Below are positions 54,884 to 64,000 of a DNA stretch of 64,000 nt, piece after piece. The notes beneath the pieces were generated by a model. That model was not told where the DNA came from. It searched no databases and saw only the letters and a program-made list of their open reading frames with translations. The DNA is taken from positions 16,182,912 through 16,246,911 of the forward strand of contig CM043965.1 of NCBI GenBank assembly GCA_014529385.2, written 5' to 3'. The stretch's first letter is position 1. Every line of letters starts with the position of its first letter. Position numbers and translations under genes: made by a program. The stretch comes from Adiantum capillus-veneris. Lineage: Eukaryota > Streptophyta > Polypodiopsida > Polypodiales > Pteridaceae.

Positions 54884-57373
54884 TCATGACCGTCGCCACC
54901 TCGCATGGAGCTCCCCCACATTTGAAGCTCCCCAAGCCATCTGTTTCTTCTCTTTGCGGATGTGTTGTAAAGACCGTGTAATTTCTGAACTCTTAAGAAG
55001 TTCCTTCTGCCTTGCTCTATGAATTAGTTGTCTATAAGTCCATTGGTGTAACTCTAATAGGCTATTGGCCTTATCCTTTCCTCCCCCATGTCTAGTGTGC
55101 TTAAAATAACCTGTTCTTGCCATGTAGTGGGTTTTTTCCATGCCTTGTGTGGACCATATTGATAGTGAGCCGTATGTCTTGGAAAAATATGGACCATGGT
55201 TGAACAATATTTGCTGCATTGAAATAAAACAAAATGGTCAGTAGAGTACAATTTAAAATTTTGTTTTGTATACGTAGAATGCTAACCCACCATGTAATGT
55301 GTGATATGTTTCCCACCCCACCCTGTAAGGTAAGCCTTCTTCCAATCCAGCAAGGCTGCTTGAAATGATGTGAGCTTACTTTGGTTCCAAGAATGCTGCT
55401 CAACGTAGTGGAAAAATTTATCTAGTGATTTCCACACGTTGGCCTTTTGATTCTAGATTGCCCCACCACCAGCATTGTCTTTAACCACTTTATGAAACTG
55501 TTTCCATTTGTTGAACACGTTTCTCCTTTCTTCTCTATCTGAATCTTTGAGGCTAAACCCAAGAAACCTTCTTGCCTTCACGTCGCCAATCGATGCTTTC
55601 CTAGGTACCTTGTAGCGACTTTGATACATCTTAGGGTCCTCTTGGATTTTGACATTGCCTCCATGCAAACTATTGTCTGAGAGCACTCCCTCTAATGCTT
55701 TGATCACTCTTTTTGACTCACTCTTTGGCTTTAATGTCCATGCAAAACATATGTACAAATGAACCACCTTTTCAATTATTCAATAGAGTGCATGAAGTGT
55801 ACAGACATGAACTCTACTCAGAGGGATATCAAGCACTGGTCTAAAAGTTTTATCTTGAAGATGTCTGTTGGGAGCTCTATTCCATTGCACACTCTCAAGA
55901 GATTGTGCATCAGCCATGTAATATAAGCATGGATTTGCCACAGCTGCTCCGTGTGTTATGTTGTACATACACTTAAGAGTCTTTAAGTCACCTGCCATGT
56001 GCCATTCCGCTGTATAGTCACTAAATCCTTCCACTGAAAGAACGGCTCCGTTTCTTTGTTCACTGATGATAGAAGGAATTTGGGTTTGACTAAAAACCCA
56101 ATCGAGGATTTCAAAATTTTCCTTATCATCCTGCAGTGAAAAACAAAAACACAAAATCAACAACCAAATTATCAATATTTTTGTTATCATAGAGTAAACG
56201 AAGTATACCTGAAATGATCCCAGAGTTAGAATGTTGTTTTCGGATTGCACAGTGAAGTATTGTGGATCCTCTTTTGTTATTGATGGATCTAGAGCTCTGT
56301 TCATGAGGGTAATGGTGACTCTCTCCAGCTTCTTGTTCTTCAGGACCTCGCACTCGTCGAGCTTCAAAACAAACTTGAGAACCCCACCACACTCCTCTCG
56401 ACTAATGTCAAAGAAGTGAATTGCATACCTTTGCAATGCTTCAAGATCAATGAAGAGGTTGTTGTGCTCGTTAAACTGTACCTCTCTACCGCCCTTGCCT
56501 AAGAATGTTGCTTCAATAAGAAATGGTAACCCAAGTTTCTCAAACACCTCATCATTTACATGCCGACGAGCAGCCTTTACATGTGATGGCTTTGGCAGCA
56601 ATGATCCTCTCTGTAGTTTATTTTGAGAATTTTTAGCTAATGCTTTGAAGAGTGCCATGTATCCCATCTGCGAGATGCCACTCTCATCAAGTATTTCTTG
56701 CACTTCCATTGGTTCCAGCTGATTCTCGTTCATGAAGGAGGTAAGGAGCCTCCCTTTCAACTTACAATTTTTTTTCTGAGTTATCATCTCTTCAAATACT
56801 TCTTTTGGAACTAGACGGCTGTAATGCACTCCGGCATTGAAGCCTGCATCGTTCGAGTTTGGATGCAGTAAAGACCTGCCAAAAAAGAACCATGCGTTAT
56901 GATCATGTGTAGGAAAGTGTATCCATTTCTTAGTGAAGCACATTGAAGATACAAAAGCAGAAACAAACTTCGAGTTATCTTAAAGCTCGTATTCGTTTTT
57001 TCAGGCCACCAGTACCAATATTCATGTTCTCAATGTTGCACAGGTCTCGTTTTCTTTTCCGACTACCAAGCATGATGTCTTTCTCTCGCAAACTTGTGAT
57101 CTTCTTCTCAAGGCTTTGGATTGTCTCTTTATTTGATGAAATCTTTTGAGAGCATGCTTCATTAAGTTTCTTCAGCTGCATGTTCTCCATCGCCAGGAAG
57201 TTTCTTTGCCTTTCCGCATTCAATCCTCTCATTTCCAAATGTTCGGTGTATCCCAATAGCCCATCCTTGCCATCGCCTGTGAAATGTAAGAGGTTAGTGA
57301 TATTAGCAAAGGGAGATGGCGCATTTGTCGTAGGATCCTTTGGATAAATAGATCCATCAGTCCACAAATACAA
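54884..57373 (-). pseudogene. Gene F: large repetitive-family protein, partner of the transposase-like gene
   Basis: Minus strand. The N-terminal part has MYLWTDGSIYPKDPTT and a coiled coil (57200-57060; ACSQKISSNKETIQSLEKKI) ending in a basic KRIRALR. The main exon (56943-56209) has HDHNAWFFFGRSLLHPNSND, FIDLEALQRYAIHFFDISRE and VLKFVLKLDECEVLKNKKLE. A 78-bp intron (56131-56208, GTATAC...CTGCAG) is in frame and stop-free, so it reads through as ORF. Next come DDKENFEILDWVFSQTQIPS, PVLDIPLSRVHVCTLHALY, a TGA where CGA (Arg) is likely, then EKVVHLYICFAWTLKPKSES and NSLHGGNVKIQEDPKM. A TAG at about 55453 precedes FFHYVEQHSWNQSKLTSFQA. The last exon is 55210-54884 (STQGMEKTHYMARTGYFKHT). I remember similar uncharacterised repetitive proteins from plants and cnidarians; function unknown. 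Confidence 0.65.
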
Positions 57374-57479
57374 AATGATGTTCCTTGTTTTTCCTTCTAA
57401 GTTATTTCTCCTGTTGAGATAAGAAAGACTCTCTCCTACGTTTCTACAACGGTGCGTACTCTTTTATTCATGGAGAACC

Positions 57480-58720
57480 ATCAATCTTTCCTATTGTTCA
57501 TTATGGTGAGGTAATTTACCACATTTACCGCATTATGTAGGGGGTGTCCATCCACCTTCAACTGCTCATGGGTCAATGCCCTCTTTATGACTCCTCGAGT
57601 GTCATTATGTTCACCTTTTCCATGACCTAACCTAGAATAGTTGTGCATCATCTCAACCAGTAAGCTCAGAAAACCTTGCAACAAAATAGAAAGGTTGTCG
57701 TGCTTTGAATTGTGATGTTGCACCATCTGACCATATTGAGTGTCGCTTTAAACAAAAACCCTGGTCCCTTAACCACAGGTCATGCAAAAGCAAGAAATGT
57801 TGCACAAAAAATGTGTCATGTGCATTGTCATTAGATATATAAAAATGGAGATTTTTTTGGATGTCACCCATTCTCGAACGCCCATAGCAGTTGTGGACCA
57901 AAATGCTCATCTAACTAGAATACCAATGCATGGATTGGATCTCATTTTGAATTTTAAAACTATACTTTTTGGCAAATTCCACCACAGAGACAACAACATC
58001 ACTTGGAAAATTCTATAGACCCTCTCTGAATTGGTTGGCCTGCCATTTGTAGATGTAGTTATGTTTGATGAACTCGGTCAGCTTGTCTTTCATGAAATGA
58101 AATGAAAGTGGAGCACACAATTTGTTGCATAACAAGATCTTTCCTTCTGTGGTGTTGACCATCTTCGTTCAATTTGTGCATCTCCACACCAACAAAAACC
58201 TTTGTAGCCACCATGAAGTTGCTGTTGCTATGTACCTCAAGAGAACAACATCTGAGTAGTTTAGCACCGCACTGATCGTATTCTCCCACCAAGCACTTGC
58301 GTAAAATGAATTATGGAATTTTTTGGTTTGGGACACAATAAGAACTCCCATAGTGTTGTGAGGCTCTCTAATGTGGAATTTGCAACCACACATATACTGC
58401 CACTTACTATAGGGCACAAACATCAGATCTACATCGACAAGAACCTCCATGTAATCCATACCTTCCTAGCCGCATTTGATTGGAAGCCTCTTTGATGCAC
58501 ACAACCTGCACGTAATACTAGTAGCAACATTTATTACGATCTTTCAGTTTTTGAAAAAAGAAAGGCTTCATACTCTCAAAGCATCCAAGAGAGATGTACA
58601 TAGTATCATGCATATCATGGTTGAGCAAGATGTTGACCTGCAAATCAACCGCATCCGAAATCCCATTTTTCTTGTACTATTCACGCGATGAGCTTAAATG
58701 TAATTAATTCTTCAGGCTCC
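57480..58720 (-). pseudogene. Gene E: transposase-like protein with WSDG and HGKG motifs
   Basis: The minus-strand fragments line up as one protein with frameshifts. CFESMKPFFFQKLKDRNKCC is near 58580, CLVGEYDQCGAKLLRCC near 58280, and MKDKLTEFIKHNYIYKWQAN near 58090. VVEFAKKYSFKIQNEIQSMH is near 57970, FYISNDNAHDTFFVQHFLLL near 57830, SIWSDGATSQFKARQPFYFV near 57730, GHGKGEHNDTRGVIKRALTH near 57620, and LKVDGHPLHNAVNVVNYL near 57550. The spaced acidic positions (EFA, SDG, and the D after HGKG) suggest an RNase H-fold DDE/D nuclease, the normal job of a transposase. I know this arrangement only from uncharacterised repetitive plant and animal proteins, so the catalytic role is inference. Confidence 0.62.
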
Positions 58721-58729
58721 AGATAATTT

Positions 58730-59566
58730 TCGGAACATATGTCATTGTATTTGCTACTCAAAAACACCCCTGATAGGAAGTAGAATTCATTTTGATGAGA
58801 TGACACCTCCAAGACTGAGGTATAAAAGCCAATCTTTTGTAAACCTAAGGGGTCTTCATTTTTGGGGGTTTATCTGAACATACGGTGACTGTGTACTGTG
58901 TGTGAGAGTGAGAGAGGTCTTCTTCCCTTCCCCTTGCATGCTATGACTACTACATTGTGGAAGTGACTACGCCATCGTGTTAGCAACGGCGAGAGCTACG
59001 CTTCGACGCCAAGCTTGAGCGGTTTCAGTCTCTTCACGAAGAGCTCTTCCGTGAGCTTCTGAGTGAGTTTTCTCTCTATCTGTGTGTCCGTTTTGTGATT
59101 GATTTATGTCATTGCATTCACGGCGAGTAGAACTACGCTTTAGGACTAAACATTTCCAGATTCAACGACCTGTAAATTTCGGCCTGTCTTTATACGCGAT
59201 TTTTGCACCATATGTTTATGGGTTGTGGATTAGGTTAGAAACTTCAGGGAAGTGTCCTCTAGGTGTGTAGAGTAGGATCCTTGAGTTTCGTGACGAATCA
59301 ACAATGTTTGACCATGTTTCGGTGAACGGAAGTGTTGTAGGAAAGATTGCAGTTCAGTATGATTAGAGTGCTTTAGAATGATTTCCTTTGGTAGTGATTG
59401 TCTAGAGAAGGTCGAATAGTTGAGTGACAATCAACTATTTGTTTCCATGCGCCTGCGGATCAACTCCGTCCTAGGTTGAAAACTTGTTGTTGTCTTGGTT
59501 CTCATTGTATTAGCGTCTGCAAGCAGTGCTTCTGCACGACAACATTGGCGCTGCTGTCGGGGACGA
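58730..59566 (+). repeat. 5' LTR and primer-binding site of the gypsy element
   Basis: A TATA-like GTATAAAAGCC near 58821 lies upstream of a transcript-like leader. The LTR ends ...GCACGACAACA, next to TTGGCGCTGCTGTCGGGGAC, which starts at about 59543. This matches the complement of the tRNA-Asp 3' end with few mismatches. The start coordinate is approximate. A half copy of the leader palindrome (GTCTTTATACGCG) is at 59186-59198. Confidence 0.6.
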
Positions 59567-61166
59567 GAGCCCTAAGTAGGTGACCTTTGACTAATCCTAC
59601 GAGGTAAAAGCCCATTTGGTTCGCCAAATTTCCTTGTATCTTAGATAGGAACTAAGGATCAAAGAGAGGTTTGAGGGAGTGTGTGTCTCGCCTGGGTCTT
59701 TCGTGATTGACAGTTAGTTAGTTTAGAATAGTTGTATCAGAGAGAAAAGGGCTTACTAGTCTGTGTGTGGCAGTGAAGCGTTTTTCTACTCATAAATGCA
59801 AAACCCCACATGATGTGTAGGAGTAGCTTTAGGTAAGGGATCTGATTTTGATCTAGAGCTATTCAACGATTACTTATTTGCTGACGTGTTTGTTTGCATT
59901 CAGGAACTCTGAAAAGTTGATTTTGAGGCTAAAAATGCAATAAACAGGTTCTTGTTGACATTTTTTCATGACTGATTGCTGTTGTGCATATAAGAGGGCA
60001 TTTGCAAGAGTCTGTGAAGAAAACTTGAAATTCTGTGAACAGAGACTTTATACGCGTATAATGTCTCAAGGGGCATATGGAGACCAAATTTGACAAATCT
60101 GACTGAACCAGGGTGTTCAAAAAGAGGGTTTTACCTTAAGTACACCTTGAGACTAGCTAGGGTTTTGACCAACCCTTAGTACCCAAAAGCCAAAAGACAA
60201 AGTGTCAAAAACGAGAAAAAGAGAAAAACTTGTGGTTCTAAGCACATTTTGCATAAAAATTGGTAAAAGTGCTTGAAACCCAGTGATTAAAGACTTGGGG
60301 ATGCTTGTGTTCTAATTCTAACCAAAAACTCAGCTAAAATCTTTATACGCATATAAAGACTTACTGAACAAATCTGGCTCAAATGGAGCAAATGAATATT
60401 TCCTAGTGTTCTAAGGCTGAAAAGAAGTACCTAGCCAAAATTTGATTGCTTTTGAAATTCATATGGGCTAGAAAGTGATAAAAAAGGCAAACCTGGACTA
60501 GATAACAACTTGAATTGTTCATAACTGACACCAAAAGGGGTGAAAACAGAAACTGAGAGTATCTAGGAGTTCCTTAGGGTGTAGGGAATATCCAAACCAA
60601 AATTGGGTCAAATCTGTATCAGAAGTCTTTATACGCGTATAAAGACTCATCTCCTAGGATAGACACCAGATTTGGGAATTGACATTATAGGGTTGTTCAG
60701 TATTGTAAAGTCAACTAAGGGACCAAGTTTGGTGTAATTTTGCCACAGTAGTCTTTATACGCGTATAAAGACTTGAGGCTAGATCTGGGCTCAAAAAGAG
60801 AAACTAACTGTTCCAAAGACATTCTGTCAACCTTGAAATCCCAAATATTTTGTCAAAACAAGATTTGGACTTAAACAACGAGTCCAATTGCCAGAATAGG
60901 TGTGAAAAGTTGGAACTTACCCACCGAGTGCATAAACTTTGCATACAGTCATTGATTGAGGATTGATTGACTAGTTCTAACAGCTATGGATGGCTAATGT
61001 GAATGCTCATATTTTGATGAAGTTTCAGAGGCTAAATATTTTTCGAGAAAGCAGGAACTAGGGATTGCAACTATACAAGGGAGCAGGTCAAGGAAAAGAC
61101 ACGAACAACATAACTTCTCATATAAGAGGTTTGGATTTTAAAAAATAGGTTGTTTAAGAGGTAAGT
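59567..61166 (+). other. Gypsy leader with four TTTATACGCGTATAAA palindromes
   Basis: Non-coding leader. Palindromic motifs are at 60042-60067 (imperfect), 60340-60361, 60624-60647 and 60750-60773. The last two are perfect 24-bp palindromes made of AGTCTTTATACG and its complement. The spacing is about 300, 285 and 126 bp. The central ACGCGT is an MCB-type core; a role as a dimeric protein site, RNA kissing loop or packaging signal is possible but unproven. Confidence 0.75.
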
Positions 61167-62105
61167 TTGATGAATTTGAGATCAAGAAGACACATTCCAA
61201 GAGACCAAAAAGTAGCAGGAGACCAAGCTAGCTTAGTGTCCACCAAAGAGAGTGTGACTCAGCCAAGGTTAGATCTGCTAGCACCGATTATTGAGGAAGG
61301 TAGTGATACTGACACTTCGTCAGAAAAATCTTTCTTCATGATGGGTAGTCAACAGCCAAGAGGTTTTACATACGACGGACCGATGCCAAGAGGAAGCACC
61401 TCCTTGAATCCTTTGAATGATTCCAAGCTCACTGTGATCTTCTTAGAGGGAACAAACTCGAGGGGAGCCCTAGTCTATTTTGACTATCGAGGACGCAAGT
61501 GCATTTGTATCGAAGAGAGGCCAGCTCAGAGATTGGAGATAATCCAAGTCTATGATGACGGAGATAGATTCCAAGACGAAAAGGGGAACCACTATCTAAT
61601 AGTTAGTAACCCTGAAGATTACAACAGATATGGAGATAATGTGACGAAAGGGAAAATGGTTTCAGAAGCTCAAGAACCGCCACCAAACATTGATCGGCCC
61701 GGAGCTATTTTTATGTATGATAAGAAAACAACAAGGGTTCCAACTTATAACGAGAACGTGGGAATCTACAAGCATGAGAGTGAGGGTATAGTCGCTTACT
61801 TTCGCAACAAAGAACCATACATAAATGAATTAAGCAAAGACAAGGTTCTTTACTTATTCTCTTATGAAACTGCCATGGGGAAGGGTATAGTTTTTGTTGA
61901 TAGATACGGGCAAGAATACCAACGTATTCTCCCAGAGGAGGTAGAAAGGGCATCAGCACATGTCCCTGAAGAAGTGCCAAGAGCCACCTACACCCCAAGT
62001 AAGTCGACAAATCCCTTTTCTGATGAGTATGACACTACCTCACATTCCACCCGGCCACAAGCATTCAACAACCAAGACCAACCAGCAAACCAGCCATCAT
62101 TGTAG
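61167..62105 (+). CDS. ORF upstream of gypsy gag, unknown function
   Basis: 312 codons from ATG 61167. The N-terminus is basic (MMNLRSRRHIPRDQKVAGDQ), then a Ser/Asp-rich part (EEGSDTDTSSEKSFFMMGSQ). A middle with regular beta-like hydrophobic/charged alternation contains GALVYFDYRGRKCICIEERP, NHYLIVSNPEDYNRYGDN and GIVFVDRYGQEYQRILPEE; the phrase V-FVDRYG / VYFDYRG suggests an internal repeat. The C-terminus is Pro/Gln/Asn-rich. No zinc knuckle or protease. It may be an N-terminal gag extension or an accessory protein of this lineage. It ends at TAG just before a degenerate 290-bp link to gag. Confidence 0.55.
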   Translation: MMNLRSRRHIPRDQKVAGDQASLVSTKESVTQPRLDLLAPIIEEGSDTDTSSEKSFFMMGSQQPRGFTYDGPMPRGSTSLNPLNDSKLTVIFLEGTNSRGALVYFDYRGRKCICIEERPAQRLEIIQVYDDGDRFQDEKGNHYLIVSNPEDYNRYGDNVTKGKMVSEAQEPPPNIDRPGAIFMYDKKTTRVPTYNENVGIYKHESEGIVAYFRNKEPYINELSKDKVLYLFSYETAMGKGIVFVDRYGQEYQRILPEEVERASAHVPEEVPRATYTPSKSTNPFSDEYDTTSHSTRPQAFNNQDQPANQPSL

Positions 62106-62394
62106 GCATGGCTTCGACAGAGTGCAACTTGGAACAAGACCGAAGCCAAGAGGGTTATCAAGCCGCAAGAGGGCTAAGGGATTTGCAAGAACCACCCCTC
62201 TATTCAAAGTATTAAGGAGAGAGTAAGCCAAAGACTCAAGGGTCAACCAAGCCTGGAGGACCACCCATAGAACGAGTTCGAAGAGATGAACCACCTCCAA
62301 CGAGAACCGTTAGAAATTATGGCTTAGGAGCACCACTGGGAGAGGAACCAACCTATTACAAAAGACCTTATATCGATTAGGACGTGGAGATCCA

Positions 62395-63510
62395 ATGATG
62401 AGGTTTGTAGACCATCGGAGAATTAGGCCCTCTCAAGTGCAAAAATGGGTAAACAAGAAATACACAGGAAGCAGAGGCCCAAGAGATCATGTAGCAGCCT
62501 TTGTGCATGTAATTAGAGCTAAGGAACTCCTGGATTTTTCGACTCAATTTGCAGGATTTGGGCTTACTCTAGAAGAGGATGCCGCTACTTGGTTTGATTC
62601 TGTGGAGCGTAGAGACTTTGAGTCTATGGAGGAGGTGTTTGACGAGTTTATCGAGGAATTCTCACAAAGGGGGATAGCTCATAATACAGTCTCACAAATC
62701 CATAAGTTCAAACAGAAGGAAGGGGAATCTGTGCGAAAGGCAGCCCTAAGACTAAAAAGATATGTTAAGTTCTGTCCTGTGGAAGAACTTCTAACTCAGT
62801 CCAGGCTTATGCTGATATTCATCCAGGGACTAAGGAATGCGGATCTCCAGAAAGACTTGCATATGAAGAGGAGCACGACGTTGAATGAGTTGACCAAGGA
62901 GTCTCTTTACCTTGTGGACAATTTTGCGGTCTACAAAGAGGGGGAATTAAAGGACCTTGATGACGATTCATCTTCACAACAAAGTGGAAGCAAGTCTTCT
63001 AAGACAACACTGAAAGGAGAAGTAGCTGTAAACCAGGAGCAACTTGTAGATGAAGTGCTAAAAAAGATTAACTTGTACGCCAAACCCCAGGCTAAACAGC
63101 CCAAGTGGTGTGCTATTGAACAAAAATGGACAAACCATGGGACCGAGGAATGTTATTATAACAAGGGATATGTGAGAGAGAGACCTTACGCTCCCCAAGC
63201 TCCGATAGCTTCTCCTCAAGCTCCACTGATGCCTAGATATCAAGCAGGCAACCTACCAGGACCTGTAGGTGTAGAAAGACCACAACCAGTGTTGGGGCAA
63301 CAACCACCCCTACCAGGATCACGACCAGTTGGTATAAGGTACACTCCAACTGTAACCGAATCAGAGGATAAGGATTTGGTGCCTATGCATGCATATTACG
63401 AGGAACCGAGTGGATATATAGCAAATCCTGTCTATTATCCACCTGAAGAACCTAAAATGCCAGAACCTTGGAGCATGATTGGAAGTACGGGACCACCAAC
63501 AGCTGCCTAG
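62395..63510 (+). CDS. Ty3/gypsy Gag (capsid)
   Basis: The Gag capsid domain (about residues 20-180) has the family signature: DHVAAFVHVIRAKELLDFST, LTLEEDAATWFDSVERRDFE, EFSQRGIAHNTVSQIHKFKQ (the Q-x4-E-S region follows as KEGESVRKAALRLKRYVKF) and LRNADLQKDLHMKRSTTLNE. A linker with Pro-rich repeats (PYAPQAPIASPQAPLMPR) follows. The upstream part in another frame (RTVRNYGLGAPLGEEPTYYK, 62306-62365) probably belonged to the same protein, so the real start lies further left. TAG codons at 63508 and 63628 interrupt the frame before the zinc knuckles. Confidence 0.9.
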   Translation: MMRFVDHRRIRPSQVQKWVNKKYTGSRGPRDHVAAFVHVIRAKELLDFSTQFAGFGLTLEEDAATWFDSVERRDFESMEEVFDEFIEEFSQRGIAHNTVSQIHKFKQKEGESVRKAALRLKRYVKFCPVEELLTQSRLMLIFIQGLRNADLQKDLHMKRSTTLNELTKESLYLVDNFAVYKEGELKDLDDDSSSQQSGSKSSKTTLKGEVAVNQEQLVDEVLKKINLYAKPQAKQPKWCAIEQKWTNHGTEECYYNKGYVRERPYAPQAPIASPQAPLMPRYQAGNLPGPVGVERPQPVLGQQPPLPGSRPVGIRYTPTVTESEDKDLVPMHAYYEEPSGYIANPVYYPPEEPKMPEPWSMIGSTGPPTAA

Positions 63511-64000
63511 GCTGTAGGAGAGGGAAGATACAGTTTGGATGAACAAACACTGATGTTCATATCCAATGGGGGCATGGGAGGACAGAGACATGCTTACCAA
63601 CAAAGAGGGGCACAAGGAGCACCTCAATAGCCCAAGGGACCCTGCTACAAGTGTGGCAGAGATCACTGGCTAAGGGACTGTCCTCACGATGAGATCATCA
63701 GAGTCAATGCGTATTGCCCAGAATGTGGAATTACTCATTTGATTCCTGAATGCCTTAAAAACCCTAGTAAAGGAGAAAAAACTACTCTAAACATGCTGGA
63801 AGCAGTGCCATCCAGTGGAGGGTTAGAAAATGAAACGGTAATACCCATTCAGGTAGTTACAAAGGCACAAGCTCAGAAAAGGACAGACGAGCCCATAATT
63901 GAAGAGCCAAAAACCGATGCCCCTAGTTCAAAAACAAAAAATCAACAAAGCACTTGGAAAGTTAGAAAGGCTGGTATGAAAGCTAGGAAGGAACGAGAGC
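63511..64000 (+). pseudogene. Gypsy Gag zinc-knuckle region, continues past window end
   Basis: Same frame as gag after TAG stops at 63508 and 63628. CYKCGRDHWLRDCPH (63649-63693) is a CCHC knuckle and CPECGITHLIPEC a second one (63715-63755). A Lys/Glu/Thr-rich spacer leads towards the expected protease. Both TAGs could be former TGG or CAG codons. Confidence 0.85.

Larger units (their letters stand above)
41703..58720. mobile_element. Large multigene DNA transposon with CATTAGGAG terminus
   Basis: The left end at 41703 (CATTAGGAGAAAGTTGGACT) is the same terminus that bounds the 1-kb MITE at 28197-29208 on both sides. The shared homology extends about 100 bp inward. From here rightwards lie six gene remnants (A, B, C, D, F, E) with GT-AG introns, and hairpin modules of the type found in the MITE. 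The right terminus is not in view. The gypsy element begins near 58.7 kb and has either replaced it or is nested in the element. That all genes belong to one element is inference from the shared hairpins, tight convergent packing and absence of host-type genes. Confidence 0.55.
58721..64000 (+). mobile_element. Ty3/gypsy retrotransposon, 5' part, runs out of the window
   Basis: LTR-like region from about 58730 to 59554, then a primer-binding site TGGCGCTGCTGTCGGGGACG (59555-59575 region) typical of tRNA-Asp-primed plant gypsy elements. A 1.6-kb leader, an extra ORF (61167-62105), gag (62395-63510) and two zinc knuckles follow before the window ends. Protease, RT and integrase would lie beyond 64000. 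The left LTR edge is not defined, because the second LTR is outside the window. Confidence 0.88.

Noticed and set aside
56131-56209. Hydrophobic segment VYFVYSMITK...LILCFCFSL in gene F taken as a membrane helix
   Set aside because: It is a 78-bp GT-AG intron that happens to be in frame and stop-free, not protein.
55780-58720. Endogenous large DNA virus fragment
   Set aside because: Spliced genes, an inverted-repeat terminus shared with a MITE and no viral hallmark gene (capsid, packaging ATPase, DNA polymerase) favour a transposon.

Overview
The window looks like transposon-rich nuclear DNA of a land plant with a large genome. Plant-type Ty1/copia and Ty3/gypsy retrotransposons, GT-AG introns, a tRNA-derived SINE and MITEs all point that way. 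A fern is my best guess, because the tail of the aldo-keto reductase and the repetitive protein families at 55-58.7 kb remind me of fern sequences; this is inference from memory. I found no intact single-copy host gene. The cellular genes present are decayed: a PRP22/DHX8 splicing helicase (4.5-8.1 kb, minus) and two pieces of an aldo-keto reductase (8.4-8.9 kb plus, 14.5-14.7 kb minus).

Layout: 0.3-1.8 kb direct and tandem repeats. 3.1-3.8 kb a DNA element rich in GTTCCG. 4.5-8.1 kb the helicase pseudogene, split by an LTR-type insertion. 9.5-15.6 kb a patchwork of inverted repeats, duplications, a SINE and a 491-bp MITE. 16.0-17.2 kb unrecognised coding remnants. 17.5-22.6 kb copia element A (minus). 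25.4-26.7 kb hAT transposase pieces in opposite orientations. 26.7-33.8 kb copia element B (plus), carrying a tandemly duplicated reverse transcriptase domain and a 1,012-bp MITE. 33.8-36.2 kb unrecognised exons and a kinase-like pseudogene. 36.2-41.7 kb AT-rich DNA with a CACTA-like element. 41.7 to about 58.7 kb a large composite DNA transposon. About 58.7-64 kb the 5' part of a Ty3/gypsy element that leaves the window.

The most interesting region is 41.7-58.7 kb. Its left end (CATTAGGAGAAA...) matches both terminal inverted repeats of the 1-kb MITE inside copia B, so the two are probably an autonomous element and its small derivative. The large element carries at least six spliced genes: A (plus, unknown), B (minus, a histone H3-like fold apparently joined to a Ulp1/SENP-type cysteine protease), C (plus, coiled coil), D (plus, unknown), F (minus) and E (minus, transposase-like). 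Intron and intergenic DNA of this element, and the centre of the MITE, contain repeated hairpin modules whose arms share GTCAGTACCAAGCGAA. A 3.8-kb copia derivative with only gag and protease (42,441-46,202, perfect GATAA target duplication) sits inside gene A. Every large gene carries some frameshifts or stops, so this copy is dying, but its exon structure is readable.
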